DNA of 64,000 bases from Ravibacter sp037191015. Its GTDB lineage: Bacteria; Bacteroidota; Bacteroidia; Cytophagales; Spirosomataceae. The stretch is taken from the NCBI GenBank assembly GCA_037191015.1, contig JBBCKD010000015.1, positions 186,001-250,000 on the forward strand. Reading direction: 5' to 3'. Below, piece by piece: positions 1 through 8,735 of the stretch (the stretch's first letter is position 1; the number at the start of each line of letters is the position of its first letter). Under the pieces are notes generated by a model. The model had not been told where the DNA came from and ran no database searches. It saw nothing but the letters and a program-made list of their open reading frames with translations. A program made the position numbers and the translations under genes.

Positions 1-830
1 TTGGCGGTCTCGACCACGATGTCATATTTCTCAAAGAAATGGAAGGATATTTTGCCTTCAGAACCTATGATCCAGGCGTCGTCCACTCTTTGCTCTTTAT
101 TGACTGTAAAGCACCAACTGCCGGTTCCCAGCACACCCGAGTCGAAAGCGAAGGCAGCGGTTACGATGTCGTCGGCGGGATACAGCCCGGCCTGGTTTGC
201 CGAAAATCCCTTTGCCGATTTTACAGGTCCGAGCATGTATTCCAGGAAGTCGAACTGGTGCGATGCCAGGTCATGGAAATGGCCGCCACCCGACAGCTCA
301 GGGAATACCCGCCACCTCGGTTTGGCATCCGGCCCTACCTCTTCGTCATAAGACTGCCAGTGAAGCTGGATATGAACGCTTCTTATCTCGCCGATTGCTT
401 TTGAATCGACCAGTTCTTTGAGCTTCAGGAAATAGGGCAGGGCGCGCCGGTAGTAAGCCACGTAAAGCGGTACGCCCGTTTCTGCGCTGATCCTGTTCAT
501 CTCATCGCATTCGGCGGCATTCCGGGCCATCGGTTTTTCGACATACACAGGCTTGCCGGCCTCCATTGCCATGCGGGTGTAATGCAGGTGCGAGTCGGGT
601 GGTGTAGCTATGTATATAGCGTTAACGTCAGGGTTGTTGATTAGCTTTTCGGCATCGTCGTACCATTTGGGAACCCCGTGGCGCGTGGCATAATCCCGGG
701 CCAGTTCCCCGTCCCTTCGCATGACGGCAACCAGACGGGAGCCTTCGACCAGGTTAAAAGCCGGTCCGCTTTTGACTTCTGTAACGTTTCCACACCCTAT
801 AATTCCCCAGTTGATCTGATCTAGTTTCAT
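1..830 (-). CDS. Gfo/Idh/MocA family oxidoreductase, C-terminus cut by window edge
   Basis: NAD(P)-dependent sugar or inositol-type dehydrogenase. The minus strand reads open from an ATG at 828-830 to the window edge, giving 276 residues without a stop. The N-terminal Rossmann motif GCGNVTE is at residues 12-18 and the family hallmark EKP at 98-100, in the context KPVYVEKPMARN. The later HFHDLASHQFDFLEYM stretch fits the catalytic/substrate domain, where a His of this kind usually acts. There is no signal peptide, so it is cytoplasmic, unlike the exported relative at 31186. It is divergent from pgmB. The substrate cannot be told from sequence. The truncation is only the window boundary, not a broken gene. 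Confidence 0.9.
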   Translation of the reverse strand, partial: MKLDQINWGIIGCGNVTEVKSGPAFNLVEGSRLVAVMRRDGELARDYATRHGVPKWYDDAEKLINNPDVNAIYIATPPDSHLHYTRMAMEAGKPVYVEKPMARNAAECDEMNRISAETGVPLYVAYYRRALPYFLKLKELVDSKAIGEIRSVHIQLHWQSYDEEVGPDAKPRWRVFPELSGGGHFHDLASHQFDFLEYMLGPVKSAKGFSANQAGLYPADDIVTAAFAFDSGVLGTGSWCFTVNKEQRVDDAWIIGSEGKISFHFFEKYDIVVETA

Positions 831-868
831 TTATGTAAAAATATAATTAGACTATACTTTACGGTATG

Positions 869-889
869 AAGCCGCAGGCCCTGCGGCTT
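869..889. repeat. Perfect hairpin with 3-nt loop
   Basis: AAGCCGCAG (869-877) and CTGCGGCTT (881-889) are perfect reverse complements around the loop GCC. It lies between the divergent dehydrogenase and pgmB promoters, so it is not placed as a terminator of either gene. Similar tight-loop hairpins occur at 15980-16026, which suggests a dispersed element. Confidence 0.6.
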
Positions 890-993
890 TGCTAAGGATG
901 TAAGTATAGAAAAAATTCATATTAAAACATAAGGCTCAGACTTGCAGAATTCCAATTGTACTATCCCGGGCAAGCCGGCAAATGCTTTTTTTG

Positions 994-1001
994 TACTTTT
1001 G
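994..1001 (+). promoter_or_regulatory. Candidate Bacteroidota -7 element for pgmB
   Basis: TACTTTTG matches the Bacteroidota sigma-ABfr -7 consensus TAnnTTTG exactly and lies 70 bp before the pgmB start. No clear TTTG -33 partner is seen at the right distance, so this rests on one element. Confidence 0.35.
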
Positions 1002-1071
1002 GCGCCGATTGCTGACCGGGGCGCCCGGAGGAAAGGGAGAAGAGCAGCTTTTTAATATATAAACGTAACTT

Positions 1072-1731
1072 ATGAATAACCGGCAAGCCTACCTGTTTGA
1101 TCTCGACGGCGTTATTGTGGATACAGCGCGGTTTCACTACCTCGCCTGGAAACGGCTGGCCAACCAGCTTGGCTTTGAATTCTCGGAAAGCCAGAATGAG
1201 GCATTGAAGGGGGTCAGCAGGATGGATTCTCTTGAAATAGTGCTGAAAGCAGGACAAGTGACGCTGAGCCCGGAAGAGAAGCTGAAACATGCATCGGAGA
1301 AGAATGCCTGGTACCTGGAGCTGTGCAGCCGTATGACACCCGACGATGTATTGCCGGGTGTTTTGCCCTTTATAGAGGAAGCCAGGCGGGAAGGCATACT
1401 GATCGGGCTGGGATCTGCCAGCAAAAATGCCGGAACGATTCTCAAAAGCCTTGAAATAACCGGCTATTTCGATACTATTGTAGACGGAAACAGGATTATT
1501 AACAGTAAGCCTGACCCGGAAGTATTCCTGATAGGAGCGGCGGATCTCGGTGTTAAGCCTGAAAATTGTACGGTGTTCGAGGATGCGGCGGCAGGTATCG
1601 AAGCAGCCAGGCGGGCAGGCATGAAGGCGGTTGGCGTAGGAGACCCGGCGATCCTGCAGGAGGCGGATTTTGTGATCCCCGGGTTTGAAGGGATCTCTCC
1701 GGGGGATTTGATGTCTTTTTTATACAGATGA
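1072..1731 (+). CDS. pgmB: Beta-phosphoglucomutase (HAD superfamily)
   Basis: Converts beta-glucose-1-phosphate to glucose-6-phosphate in the cytoplasm. The 219-residue length is typical. HAD motif I is DLDGVIVDT starting at residue 10 (nucleophile Asp10, acid/base Asp12). Motif II is the GSASKN loop near 114, motif III the Lys in NSKPDPEVF, and motif IV FEDAAAGIEAA. The cap segment with LKGVSRMDSLEIVL is characteristic of the beta-PGM branch rather than of phosphoglycolate phosphatase. The next gene on the same strand is a GH65 phosphorylase, whose product is beta-glucose-1-phosphate. The pair therefore forms a phosphorolytic disaccharide pathway, which strengthens the call. Confidence 0.93.
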   Translation: MNNRQAYLFDLDGVIVDTARFHYLAWKRLANQLGFEFSESQNEALKGVSRMDSLEIVLKAGQVTLSPEEKLKHASEKNAWYLELCSRMTPDDVLPGVLPFIEEARREGILIGLGSASKNAGTILKSLEITGYFDTIVDGNRIINSKPDPEVFLIGAADLGVKPENCTVFEDAAAGIEAARRAGMKAVGVGDPAILQEADFVIPGFEGISPGDLMSFLYR

Positions 1732-1840
1732 AAATTCCCCATGAGCAGCCGATCAAAGGCCGGCACACATAGCGGTTCGCGGCCCGCCACCAATGATAAG
1801 GCCGCACATCGGGAAAGGGGCGTGGAGAACCGGTTTCTAA

Positions 1841-1890
1841 CTTTCAACTTTCAACCGCAGCGGCGGCCGCTCTCCACTTTCAACTTTCAA
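1841..1890. repeat. Heptamer repeat CTTTCAA, two doublets
   Basis: CTTTCAA occurs in exact tandem at 1841-1847 and 1848-1854, then again at 1877-1883 and 1884-1890, separated by a GC-rich spacer. The same heptamer is arrayed at 48227-48289. It sits in the 173-bp gap between pgmB and the GH65 gene, in which no gene is seen. Confidence 0.7.
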
Positions 1891-1904
1891 CTATTTTTAT
1901 ATAA

Positions 1905-4196
1905 ATGAAGAACTATATAACACATTCGGAGTGGTCGGTAATAGAGGAGGGGTTTCACCCGGAGTACAACGAGATAACCGAGAGCCTGATGAGCCTGGGG
2001 AACGGAAGGATGGGGCAACGCGGTAATTTCGAGGAAAGGTATTCAGGAAAGTCACTGCAGGGGAACTACGTGGCAGGCGTGTATTTCCCCGATAAGACCC
2101 GGGTGGGATGGTGGAAAAATGGTTATCCCGATTACTTTGCCAAGGTGTTGAATGCCTGTAACTGGATCGGTATCGGCGTACGGATAGGAGAGGAGGAGCT
2201 GGACCTGGCTACTGCCGAAGTAGAGGCGTTCAGGCGGGAGCTGAATATGAAAGAAGGGGTTTTATACCGGACGGCCACCGTCAGGCTGAGGTCGGGGATA
2301 CGGCTTAGCATAGCGACCGAGCGGTTTAACAGTATGGCGGACGACGAATCGGGCGCCATCCGTTATGCGATCAGGCTTTTGGATGCCGATGCGGAAATAA
2401 AGCTTACTCCGTTTCTTGACGGAACGATACGGAACCGGGATTCCAACTACGGCGAGTCTTTCTGGGACGAAGTGTCAAAGGAAACTGCTTTCGCCAGGGG
2501 AAGCCTTATCCTGGAAACAAGGGCCAACCCATTCGGAGTCGAGCGCTTCCAGGTAGCAACGGCCATGGCTTATGATTTATTTGTCAATGGCATCCGGCAG
2601 GATTTCAACGCTATTCCCGAAAAGAAGGAAAAGTATGTAGCGGGACATGTAACGGTAAAGCTCGAAGCCGGGCAGGAACTGGTTTTTGTCAAATACGGGG
2701 TTAACCTTTCTTCGGCCAACTACCGGAAAGAAGAGCTGCGGGGTGCGGTGAACGCCCGCGTAGACCGTCTCAGGGAAAAAAGCTACGGCGAACTGAAGCT
2801 GGCCCATATGTCTGTCTGGGCAGAAAAGTGGAAGCGGAATGACATAATAATCGAGGGCGATGTCGCCGCCCAGCAGGGTATCCGCTTCAATATCTTTCAC
2901 CTGGAGCAAACCTATACAGGAGCGGATGCGCGTCTTAATATCGGTCCGAAGGGATTCACCGGCGAAAAATACGGAGGAAGCACTTACTGGGATACCGAAG
3001 CGTATTGCCTGCCGTTTTACCTGGCCACCGCCGATGCCTCAGTGGCGCGCAACCTGCTGGTTTACCGCCATAATCATTTGGGGAAAGCTATCGAAAACGC
3101 GGCTAAGCTGGGATTTGAAAATGGCGCCGCCCTGTACCCTATGGTGACGATGAACGGGGAGGAATGCCATAACGAATGGGAGATAACATTCGAGGAAATC
3201 CACCGGAACGGCGCTATCGCCTACGCTATATTTGATTACATACGGTATACGGGCGACAAACGCTATCTCGCAGAATACGGATTGGAAGTCCTGATCGGTA
3301 TTTCGAGGTTCTGGAAGCAGAGATTTAACTGGTCGGAGGCGAAAAAAGCCTATGTGATGCTGGGTGTGACCGGTCCCAACGAGTACGAGAACAATGTGAA
3401 TAACAACTGGTATACGAACTATATCGCCAACTGGACCCTCAGGTATACGCTGAGCGTAATGGACGCGCTGGAAAAGGAGGATAAAGGAGCGCTTAATTCC
3501 ATACTGGAGAAGGTAGCTTTTGACTACGATGCCGAGCGGGCTGATTGGAAGGCGATCCTGGCTAATACCTGGTTTCCCTATGACGGGGAGAGGCAGGTGT
3601 TCCTGCAGCAGGACGGCTTCCTGGATAAGGAACTGCTGACCGTTGGGGAGATAGCCGGGCACCGGCCCATTAACCAGAAGTGGTCCTGGGACAGGATACT
3701 ACGATCCTGCTTTATAAAGCAGGCCGATGTGCTCCAGGGCATGTACCTTTTCGAAGATGATTTTTCGATGGAGCAACTGAGGCGGAATTTTGAATTCTAC
3801 GAACCCATGACGGTCCATGAATCTTCGCTGTCGCCCTGCGTGCATGCAATTCTTGCTGCAAAGCTTAATCTCCGGGAGAAAGCTTACGAAATGTACCTCC
3901 GTACCTCGCGGCTTGACCTGGATGATTACAACAACGATACCGAAGACGGCCTGCATATCACTTCAATGGCAGGAACCTGGATGAGCGTGGTAAAGGGGTT
4001 TGCGGGCCAGAGGGTGGTAGACGGAATGCTTTCCCTGAATCCTTTTGTTCCCGACAACTGGAGCTCCTATTCTTTCAGGATCGGATTCAGAGGGACCCTG
4101 CTGAGCGTGACTGTGACCGGGGAGAAAACCGAAGTCAAAAGGATTTCGGGGGAACCGCTGGCAATACTTCTTAATGGACAGGAATGTTTTGTATAG
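1905..4196 (+). CDS. GH65 family disaccharide phosphorylase, probably maltose phosphorylase
   Basis: Cytoplasmic inverting phosphorylase that splits an alpha-glucosyl disaccharide with phosphate to give beta-glucose-1-phosphate and glucose. At 763 residues it has full family length. The N-terminal beta-sandwich is followed by an (alpha/alpha)6 barrel. The catalytic acid is Glu493 in GVTGPNEYENNVNNNWYTN, a form close to lactobacillus maltose phosphorylases; kojibiose and trehalose phosphorylases differ around this motif. The phosphate-binding region near SSLSPCVHA and the TEDGLHITSMAGTW block are also present. It has no signal peptide. Downstream of pgmB, it would supply that enzyme with substrate. 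Maltose is the likely substrate by motif similarity; trehalose or kojibiose is not excluded. Confidence 0.88.
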   Translation: MKNYITHSEWSVIEEGFHPEYNEITESLMSLGNGRMGQRGNFEERYSGKSLQGNYVAGVYFPDKTRVGWWKNGYPDYFAKVLNACNWIGIGVRIGEEELDLATAEVEAFRRELNMKEGVLYRTATVRLRSGIRLSIATERFNSMADDESGAIRYAIRLLDADAEIKLTPFLDGTIRNRDSNYGESFWDEVSKETAFARGSLILETRANPFGVERFQVATAMAYDLFVNGIRQDFNAIPEKKEKYVAGHVTVKLEAGQELVFVKYGVNLSSANYRKEELRGAVNARVDRLREKSYGELKLAHMSVWAEKWKRNDIIIEGDVAAQQGIRFNIFHLEQTYTGADARLNIGPKGFTGEKYGGSTYWDTEAYCLPFYLATADASVARNLLVYRHNHLGKAIENAAKLGFENGAALYPMVTMNGEECHNEWEITFEEIHRNGAIAYAIFDYIRYTGDKRYLAEYGLEVLIGISRFWKQRFNWSEAKKAYVMLGVTGPNEYENNVNNNWYTNYIANWTLRYTLSVMDALEKEDKGALNSILEKVAFDYDAERADWKAILANTWFPYDGERQVFLQQDGFLDKELLTVGEIAGHRPINQKWSWDRILRSCFIKQADVLQGMYLFEDDFSMEQLRRNFEFYEPMTVHESSLSPCVHAILAAKLNLREKAYEMYLRTSRLDLDDYNNDTEDGLHITSMAGTWMSVVKGFAGQRVVDGMLSLNPFVPDNWSSYSFRIGFRGTLLSVTVTGEKTEVKRISGEPLAILLNGQECFV

Positions 4197-4212
4197 GAAT
4201 GAATACTGAGGC

Positions 4213-4785
4213 ATGAAAATCGGACTCTTTTTCGGCTCATTTAACCCAATCCATACCGGGCATCTCATTATAGCGCAGACCATGGCGACCGCTACCGACC
4301 TGGACAGGGTCTGGTTTATCGTAAGTCCGCAAAATCCCTTTAAAAAGTCGAAAAACCTCCTGCATGAATTTGACCGGCTGGATATGGTTGAGCGTGCAAT
4401 AGGCGATAACCCGTTGCTTTCGGCCTCAGATGTCGAGTTTCATATGCCCAAGCCGAGCTATACCATAGATACGCTCGTCAGGATCCAGGAGAAGTTCCCG
4501 CAGCATGAGTTCAGGCTGATTATCGGCGAAGATAACCTGGCACAGTTCGGCAACTGGAAAAACAGCGATAAAATACTGGAGTATACCGGCCTGTATGTTT
4601 ATCCAAGGCCAGGTTCGAAGCCGCATGGCTACAGGGAGCATCCACGGGTAAAGTTCGTGGATGCCCCGCTGCTCGATATTTCGGCGACCTATATAAGGGA
4701 GTCGCTGAACGCGGGAAGGTCGATCAGGTATCTCGTCCCCGAAGCGGTAGAGCAGATGATCCGCATCAGGAAGTTCTATCAATAG
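4213..4785 (+). CDS. nadD: Nicotinate-nucleotide adenylyltransferase
   Basis: Adenylates nicotinate mononucleotide to deamido-NAD in NAD biosynthesis. The 190-residue protein opens with the nucleotidyltransferase signature GSFNPIHTGH (residues 8-17, with the HxGH pair His14/His17). It ends with the ISATYIRESL motif, the counterpart of the family ISxTxIR signature. The start lies 16 bp after the GH65 stop, suggesting cotranscription without an obvious functional link. Its TAG at 4783-4785 directly abuts the stop of the convergent lipoprotein gene, leaving no room for a terminator between them. Confidence 0.95.
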   Translation: MKIGLFFGSFNPIHTGHLIIAQTMATATDLDRVWFIVSPQNPFKKSKNLLHEFDRLDMVERAIGDNPLLSASDVEFHMPKPSYTIDTLVRIQEKFPQHEFRLIIGEDNLAQFGNWKNSDKILEYTGLYVYPRPGSKPHGYREHPRVKFVDAPLLDISATYIRESLNAGRSIRYLVPEAVEQMIRIRKFYQ

Positions 4786-5520
4786 TTATTCTTTGCTCAG
4801 GGAGTGCCTGAACCTGAACAGCACTTTCCCTTCCGCATCCGAGAGCAGCAGCGTGCCTTCCCGGAGCTCGTAGCCGGCAACATCCTCGATAATTTCGGTA
4901 AACTGGTTTTCGAGGTCCATGGCAGGGCCCGGGCACGCCATAAGCGTGCTGCGGAATTTGCTGAATTTGATTTTCCCGGGTGTATCGCCCGTTTCATACG
5001 GACCGGAGATAAGATTACAGCCGCTGCTTCCGCTTGCCTGCTGGTCTTCACCGTTAAAAATAAGATGGGCTTCCCGGCCGAAATCCGACTTGAATTCACT
5101 GATATCCTTCCCGTTTATTTCGCTGAGCCTCCAATAGGTATCAGTGAGCTTTTCCCCCTGCTTGCTTAATGCACCCGATTCCACGGGCTGTTTGTCTTTG
5201 CCTACGGGAACTATCTTATTCTCCTGTACCCGGTAGGTTTTGCCGTTCCCGGAGAGGGAAATTTCCCTTCCGTCGGCATCCCAGGTAAAGGTACCCTCCG
5301 ACCTGCTTACAGAATCGGCGGTTTCCTTTTCTTCAAGAAAATAAGCATGACCGGTAGTAAGGGAAAGAATCTCCCCGTCGCCGGCGTATACGCCCGCCCA
5401 GTCGAGCGAGTTCTCGCTCGTATGCCCGTCGACCGTATCTTTAGATTGATTACCGGAAGGACTGCAGGCTGCGAAAAGAACCGGGAGGAATATCCCGGTA
5501 AACAAAACTGACTTTTTCAT
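4786..5520 (-). CDS. Lipoprotein with NlpE-like and META/HslJ domains
   Basis: Predicted outer-membrane or periplasmic lipoprotein of 244 residues. The signal peptide ends in a lipobox-like LFAAC with Cys19. Residues about 40-110 (WAGVYAGDGEILSLT, then a tryptophan-containing strand and NGKTYRV) resemble the NlpE N-terminal domain. Residues about 125-240 (DTYWRLSEINGKDI, SGCNLISGPY, STLMACPGP) are a META/HslJ domain. NlpE proteins normally carry a CxxC copper or redox motif after the WxGxY strand; here that loop is shortened and lacks both cysteines. It is the last gene of the minus-strand metal cluster, 29 bp after the HMA gene. A role in envelope or metal stress is inferred from neighbours. 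Confidence 0.75.
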   Translation of the reverse strand: MKKSVLFTGIFLPVLFAACSPSGNQSKDTVDGHTSENSLDWAGVYAGDGEILSLTTGHAYFLEEKETADSVSRSEGTFTWDADGREISLSGNGKTYRVQENKIVPVGKDKQPVESGALSKQGEKLTDTYWRLSEINGKDISEFKSDFGREAHLIFNGEDQQASGSSGCNLISGPYETGDTPGKIKFSKFRSTLMACPGPAMDLENQFTEIIEDVAGYELREGTLLLSDAEGKVLFRFRHSLSKE

Positions 5521-5549
5521 GATTTGTGGTGTAAGACGCGGGTTTTATG

Positions 5550-5903
5550 TCAATGGGGATGTGCCTCCGCTGTTCGCTGGCAGCATTTGGGTAATTTATC
5601 ATGGGCCGATTCTACTGCCGGCACATTGTCTGCCTGGTAGCCGGTTTTGGCAATGGTCTCGCGTATCTTCTCTTCCGAAGTCCGCTTAGGGTTATACCTG
5701 ACCGTCATCACTTTATTGTCCAGGTTGAGGCTCGCTTCTTCAACCCCCTTAGAAAGTCCGAGGTTTCTTTCCAGGCGCGATTTGCACATTTTGCATTTGG
5801 CCGAAGTCTGGATCTTTACTTCTTTGGTATCATTTCCCGGACCTGCATTCAGCAGCCCGGTCGTAAGAAAAAGCGCTATTAATAAGCTTGCGATTTGTTT
5901 CAT
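5550..5903 (-). CDS. Exported heavy-metal-associated (HMA) domain protein
   Basis: Small periplasmic metal-binding protein of 117 residues. A signal peptide covers about residues 1-20. The HMA ferredoxin-like domain follows, with the metal-binding CxxC at Cys37/Cys40 (KCKMCKSRLER) and the typical strand NKVMTVRYNPKRTSEEKI. The tail holds a CC pair and two His residues (KLPKCCQ, EAHPH) that could add metal ligands. It resembles MerP/CopZ-type carriers but is exported. It sits between the HMA-AraC regulator and the NlpE-like lipoprotein on the same strand. A monovalent soft metal such as Cu(I) is the most likely ligand, by family. Confidence 0.85.
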   Translation of the reverse strand: MKQIASLLIALFLTTGLLNAGPGNDTKEVKIQTSAKCKMCKSRLERNLGLSKGVEEASLNLDNKVMTVRYNPKRTSEEKIRETIAKTGYQADNVPAVESAHDKLPKCCQRTAEAHPH

Positions 5904-5946
5904 GAGATTATATACGTGTTAAGTTGTCGATTAATAATTGTACTGC

Positions 5947-6522
5947 TTACTTCCCCACTTTATCCAGGGCGATCCGCGGCAGGTTCCCGCTGGTTTTATA
6001 GGCGGCCGGGGACATACCGGTTGCTTTTTTGAACTGGTTGGAAAGGTGTGCTACGCTCGAATAACCCAGCTTCCAGGCTATTTCGCTGATGGTCATTTCG
6101 TTGTATGAGAGCCATTCCTTTACTTTTTCTATCCGCTGCGCGATGATATATTGCTCTATGGTCTGCTCCGTTTCTGAAGAAAACAGGTGACTTATATAGG
6201 AATAGTCATAACCGGTTTTACGGGCCAGGTATTCGGAGAAGTTCATATGCTCGGGCTTGTTGCCTTTTAAATACTGTACTTCCTCGATGACCAGCTTCCG
6301 GATATGGTCCACAAGGGCTTCCTTTTTGTCGTCGATCAGTTCGAAGCCGTTTTGCGTGAGTATGGCGCGGATAGTTTGCATAAGATCGTCATCAGGCTCG
6401 CCGTCTATAACGACCCGGCCCAATTCGATCTCGTTCACCTGTACGCCTGTTTTTTCAAGTTCTTCGCGCACAGTCCTGATACAGCGGTCACAGACCATAT
6501 TTTTGACAAGCAGTTCCATCAT
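5947..6522 (-). CDS. AraC-family regulator with N-terminal CxxC metal-binding-like domain
   Basis: Cytoplasmic transcription factor of 191 residues. Residues 1-70 look like a degenerate HMA domain with CxxC at Cys11/Cys14 (NMVCDRCIRTV). Residues about 90-180 are an AraC double helix-turn-helix, with ISEIAWKLGYSSVAHLSNQF and FKKATGMSPAAYK. The usual AraC sugar-binding cupin is absent, so the CxxC domain probably senses metal directly. Its ATG overlaps the TGA of the TonB receptor gene by four bases (ATGA, 6519-6522), implying translational coupling. It likely regulates its own cluster. Either of the first two Met codons could be the start. Confidence 0.85.
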   Translation of the reverse strand: MMELLVKNMVCDRCIRTVREELEKTGVQVNEIELGRVVIDGEPDDDLMQTIRAILTQNGFELIDDKKEALVDHIRKLVIEEVQYLKGNKPEHMNFSEYLARKTGYDYSYISHLFSSETEQTIEQYIIAQRIEKVKEWLSYNEMTISEIAWKLGYSSVAHLSNQFKKATGMSPAAYKTSGNLPRIALDKVGK

Positions 6523-8735
6523 TCGCCAATTTTATATCTCAACCCGGCATAGATCATCCTTCCGACCACCGGTCCCCATGCCATACCAGCATCAAAATCC
6601 TTGCCAAAGGGATTCTGCGCTCCGACGATAGGGTCAGGTTGCCTGAAGCCTGCCAGGTTTTCGCCTCCGAGGTAAATATCCCATTTCGGGAATGTCCGGG
6701 TAACCTGGGCGTTGATGTTGAAAAAAACGGGCGCCATATAGTTTCCGGTCATCCTGAAGTCGCCCTGAGTATGTTCCCTGGCTGTCATAGGCATTCTTTT
6801 TTTGCCGTTCCATTGTACGGTAAAATCAAACTTCCATTTATCGTAAGGAAGCGCGTACGCGGTATTGAAGAGAACGCGGTCGCGGCTTACCATCATGCGG
6901 GGCAGCAGCCTGCTGACGCCATCGGCATCGGTGAGGGTCTGCTTGTTGTCAAAAAAGCGGTATGCAAGCTTGAACTCCCATCGCTTGATCGGCACGAGGT
7001 TGAGCTCCGCCTGGAAGCTGTTGGCAAACGCCCGGCCGTTCAGGTTATAAAAGTAAATATAGCGATGGTCTTCCATATCTGCTACCAGCTGGTTGTCGAA
7101 ATGAGTACGGAAAAAGTCGACCACTATGCTGCTCTTCATGTCGCTGATATGCATATCGCGGGAAAGGCTTATGCCGTAGTTCCAGGAAACCTCCGGTTTC
7201 AGCGACTCCCGGAATACGACCGTTCTTGACGATACCAGGTTGCCGTAGTTCTCAGCAAGCGCATTAGGCACTCTGAAGCCTTTTCCTCCCGCGATCCGCA
7301 AAGCCGTATGGTTGTCGAGCTCATATTTGAGGTGTGCCCTGGGAATGAAATGGGCTCCGTAAAGGCTATGAGCATCTACTCTCGAGCCGAGTACGAGGAC
7401 AAACTTGTCCATATGGTTATAGGTATACTCGAAAAATGCTCCCGGGACAGACTCATTGCGCGTCATCAGCGTATCGCGGTACATCTCCCGGTAGTTGTCC
7501 AACATATAACTGACGCCCGTCCGGTAAGTATGGTTGGTATTGCCGATGATATTCTGATAAATCAGGTTCCCGTAAAGGTTCTTCTGCGTGCCGTCATAGT
7601 TGGTGAGCCCGAAATATGAATCCTGGTCGTGCAGGGAAGCGTTCAGGATCAGCCCGAGTCCCTGGTAAGGTTTGTGCGGGTACAGGCGCGCTATTTTGGC
7701 AAAGGCACTGTAGCGGTTCACCCCCGTGCCGAAACCGTAGGCTTCAGTTGTGTTTTTCATCTGCTTCCGGAAGTTCATTTCGCCCCCGAGACGGCTCTCA
7801 TGCAATGCGTTTATGCCGAACTGGGCCATCATCCTTTCGCTCTGGTATTTCCAGCGGTTCAGTGCGCTTACCTGTGTATAGAGCGGCATATCGAGGAAGT
7901 TGTCGCCATTCTGATCGACACGGTTTCTCAAAGTACTGGCATGGGTCATGATGCCGGTGCTCCATTTTTCCGACAGCTGTTTCGCCGCATTCAGGTTGAC
8001 CTCGGCTCTTCCGAAATGATTTACATAGGTGTTGAAATAGAGCTGCTCATTGCCATCCGGTTTTTTCAGCTCTACGTTGATCTGGCCGGTCATGGACTCG
8101 TACCCGTTTACTACCGAGCCTACTCCTTTGTTGACGTCGATAGACTGGACCCACGTGCCGGGGATGTAGTTAAGGCCGAAAGTAGTAGCGAGCCCACGCA
8201 CGAACGGGACATTCTCGGTATTGGTCTGTATATAGTTGCCGCTCAGCCCCAGCATCTGGATCTGCTTCGAGCCCGTCACTGCATCGCTATACGACACGCT
8301 GACGGAGGCATTGGTTTCAAAGCTTTCGGAAAGGTTGCAGCAGGCCGCTTTCTCAAGCGTGCGGGTGTCGATGATCTCGGTATGCAGGGGAGACAGCCTG
8401 TCGAGCATGCCGGCGTTGCCGCTGATAGTTACTTCCTCGAGCGTGCGGTCTTCTTTAAGGGTTACCTCTATTTCCGAAGGAGCGGTTACATGGAGTGTGT
8501 CGTTCCGGTATCCTACGAAGCTGACGACAAGCATATGAGATTGTGCCGAAAGCGGTATCGAAAAATGGCCTTCGATATCGGTCATTACTCCGACCGTAGT
8601 TCCTGCCCAAAAGACGCTTGCGCCGATGAGCGGAGTTTTCTGCATATTTTCTTCACCGTATACCCTGCCGCTGACCGACTGCCCGTAAAGGCCGGCCGAT
8701 AGGAGCAACAGGATCGCCGATAGTTGATATTTCAT
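6519..8735 (-). CDS. TonB-dependent outer-membrane receptor with carboxypeptidase-regulatory-like N-terminus
   Basis: 738-residue outer-membrane transporter. A signal peptide spans about residues 1-20 (ending GLYGQS). Residues about 20-105 form a CarboxypepD-reg-like domain (VSGRVYGEEN, SFVGYRNDTL). A plug follows (DTRTLEKAACCNLSESF, GSVVNGYESMTGQINVEL), then a 22-strand-type barrel ending in an aromatic C-terminal region (MIYAGLRYKIGE). The CC in the plug and the neighbouring HMA and Cys-rich proteins point to metal or metallophore uptake rather than glycans; there is no SusD gene beside it. It is coupled by a 4-bp overlap to the AraC regulator. The exact ligand is unknown. Confidence 0.88.
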   Translation of the reverse strand: MKYQLSAILLLLSAGLYGQSVSGRVYGEENMQKTPLIGASVFWAGTTVGVMTDIEGHFSIPLSAQSHMLVVSFVGYRNDTLHVTAPSEIEVTLKEDRTLEEVTISGNAGMLDRLSPLHTEIIDTRTLEKAACCNLSESFETNASVSVSYSDAVTGSKQIQMLGLSGNYIQTNTENVPFVRGLATTFGLNYIPGTWVQSIDVNKGVGSVVNGYESMTGQINVELKKPDGNEQLYFNTYVNHFGRAEVNLNAAKQLSEKWSTGIMTHASTLRNRVDQNGDNFLDMPLYTQVSALNRWKYQSERMMAQFGINALHESRLGGEMNFRKQMKNTTEAYGFGTGVNRYSAFAKIARLYPHKPYQGLGLILNASLHDQDSYFGLTNYDGTQKNLYGNLIYQNIIGNTNHTYRTGVSYMLDNYREMYRDTLMTRNESVPGAFFEYTYNHMDKFVLVLGSRVDAHSLYGAHFIPRAHLKYELDNHTALRIAGGKGFRVPNALAENYGNLVSSRTVVFRESLKPEVSWNYGISLSRDMHISDMKSSIVVDFFRTHFDNQLVADMEDHRYIYFYNLNGRAFANSFQAELNLVPIKRWEFKLAYRFFDNKQTLTDADGVSRLLPRMMVSRDRVLFNTAYALPYDKWKFDFTVQWNGKKRMPMTAREHTQGDFRMTGNYMAPVFFNINAQVTRTFPKWDIYLGGENLAGFRQPDPIVGAQNPFGKDFDAGMAWGPVVGRMIYAGLRYKIGE

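Noticed and set aside
1..830. Gfo/Idh/MocA gene as a pseudogene
   Set aside because: The reading frame is intact to the window edge; the missing part lies outside the window.
1841..1890. Repeat arrays as CRISPR
   Set aside because: Units are 7 bp without spacers of regular length, and no cas gene is in the window.
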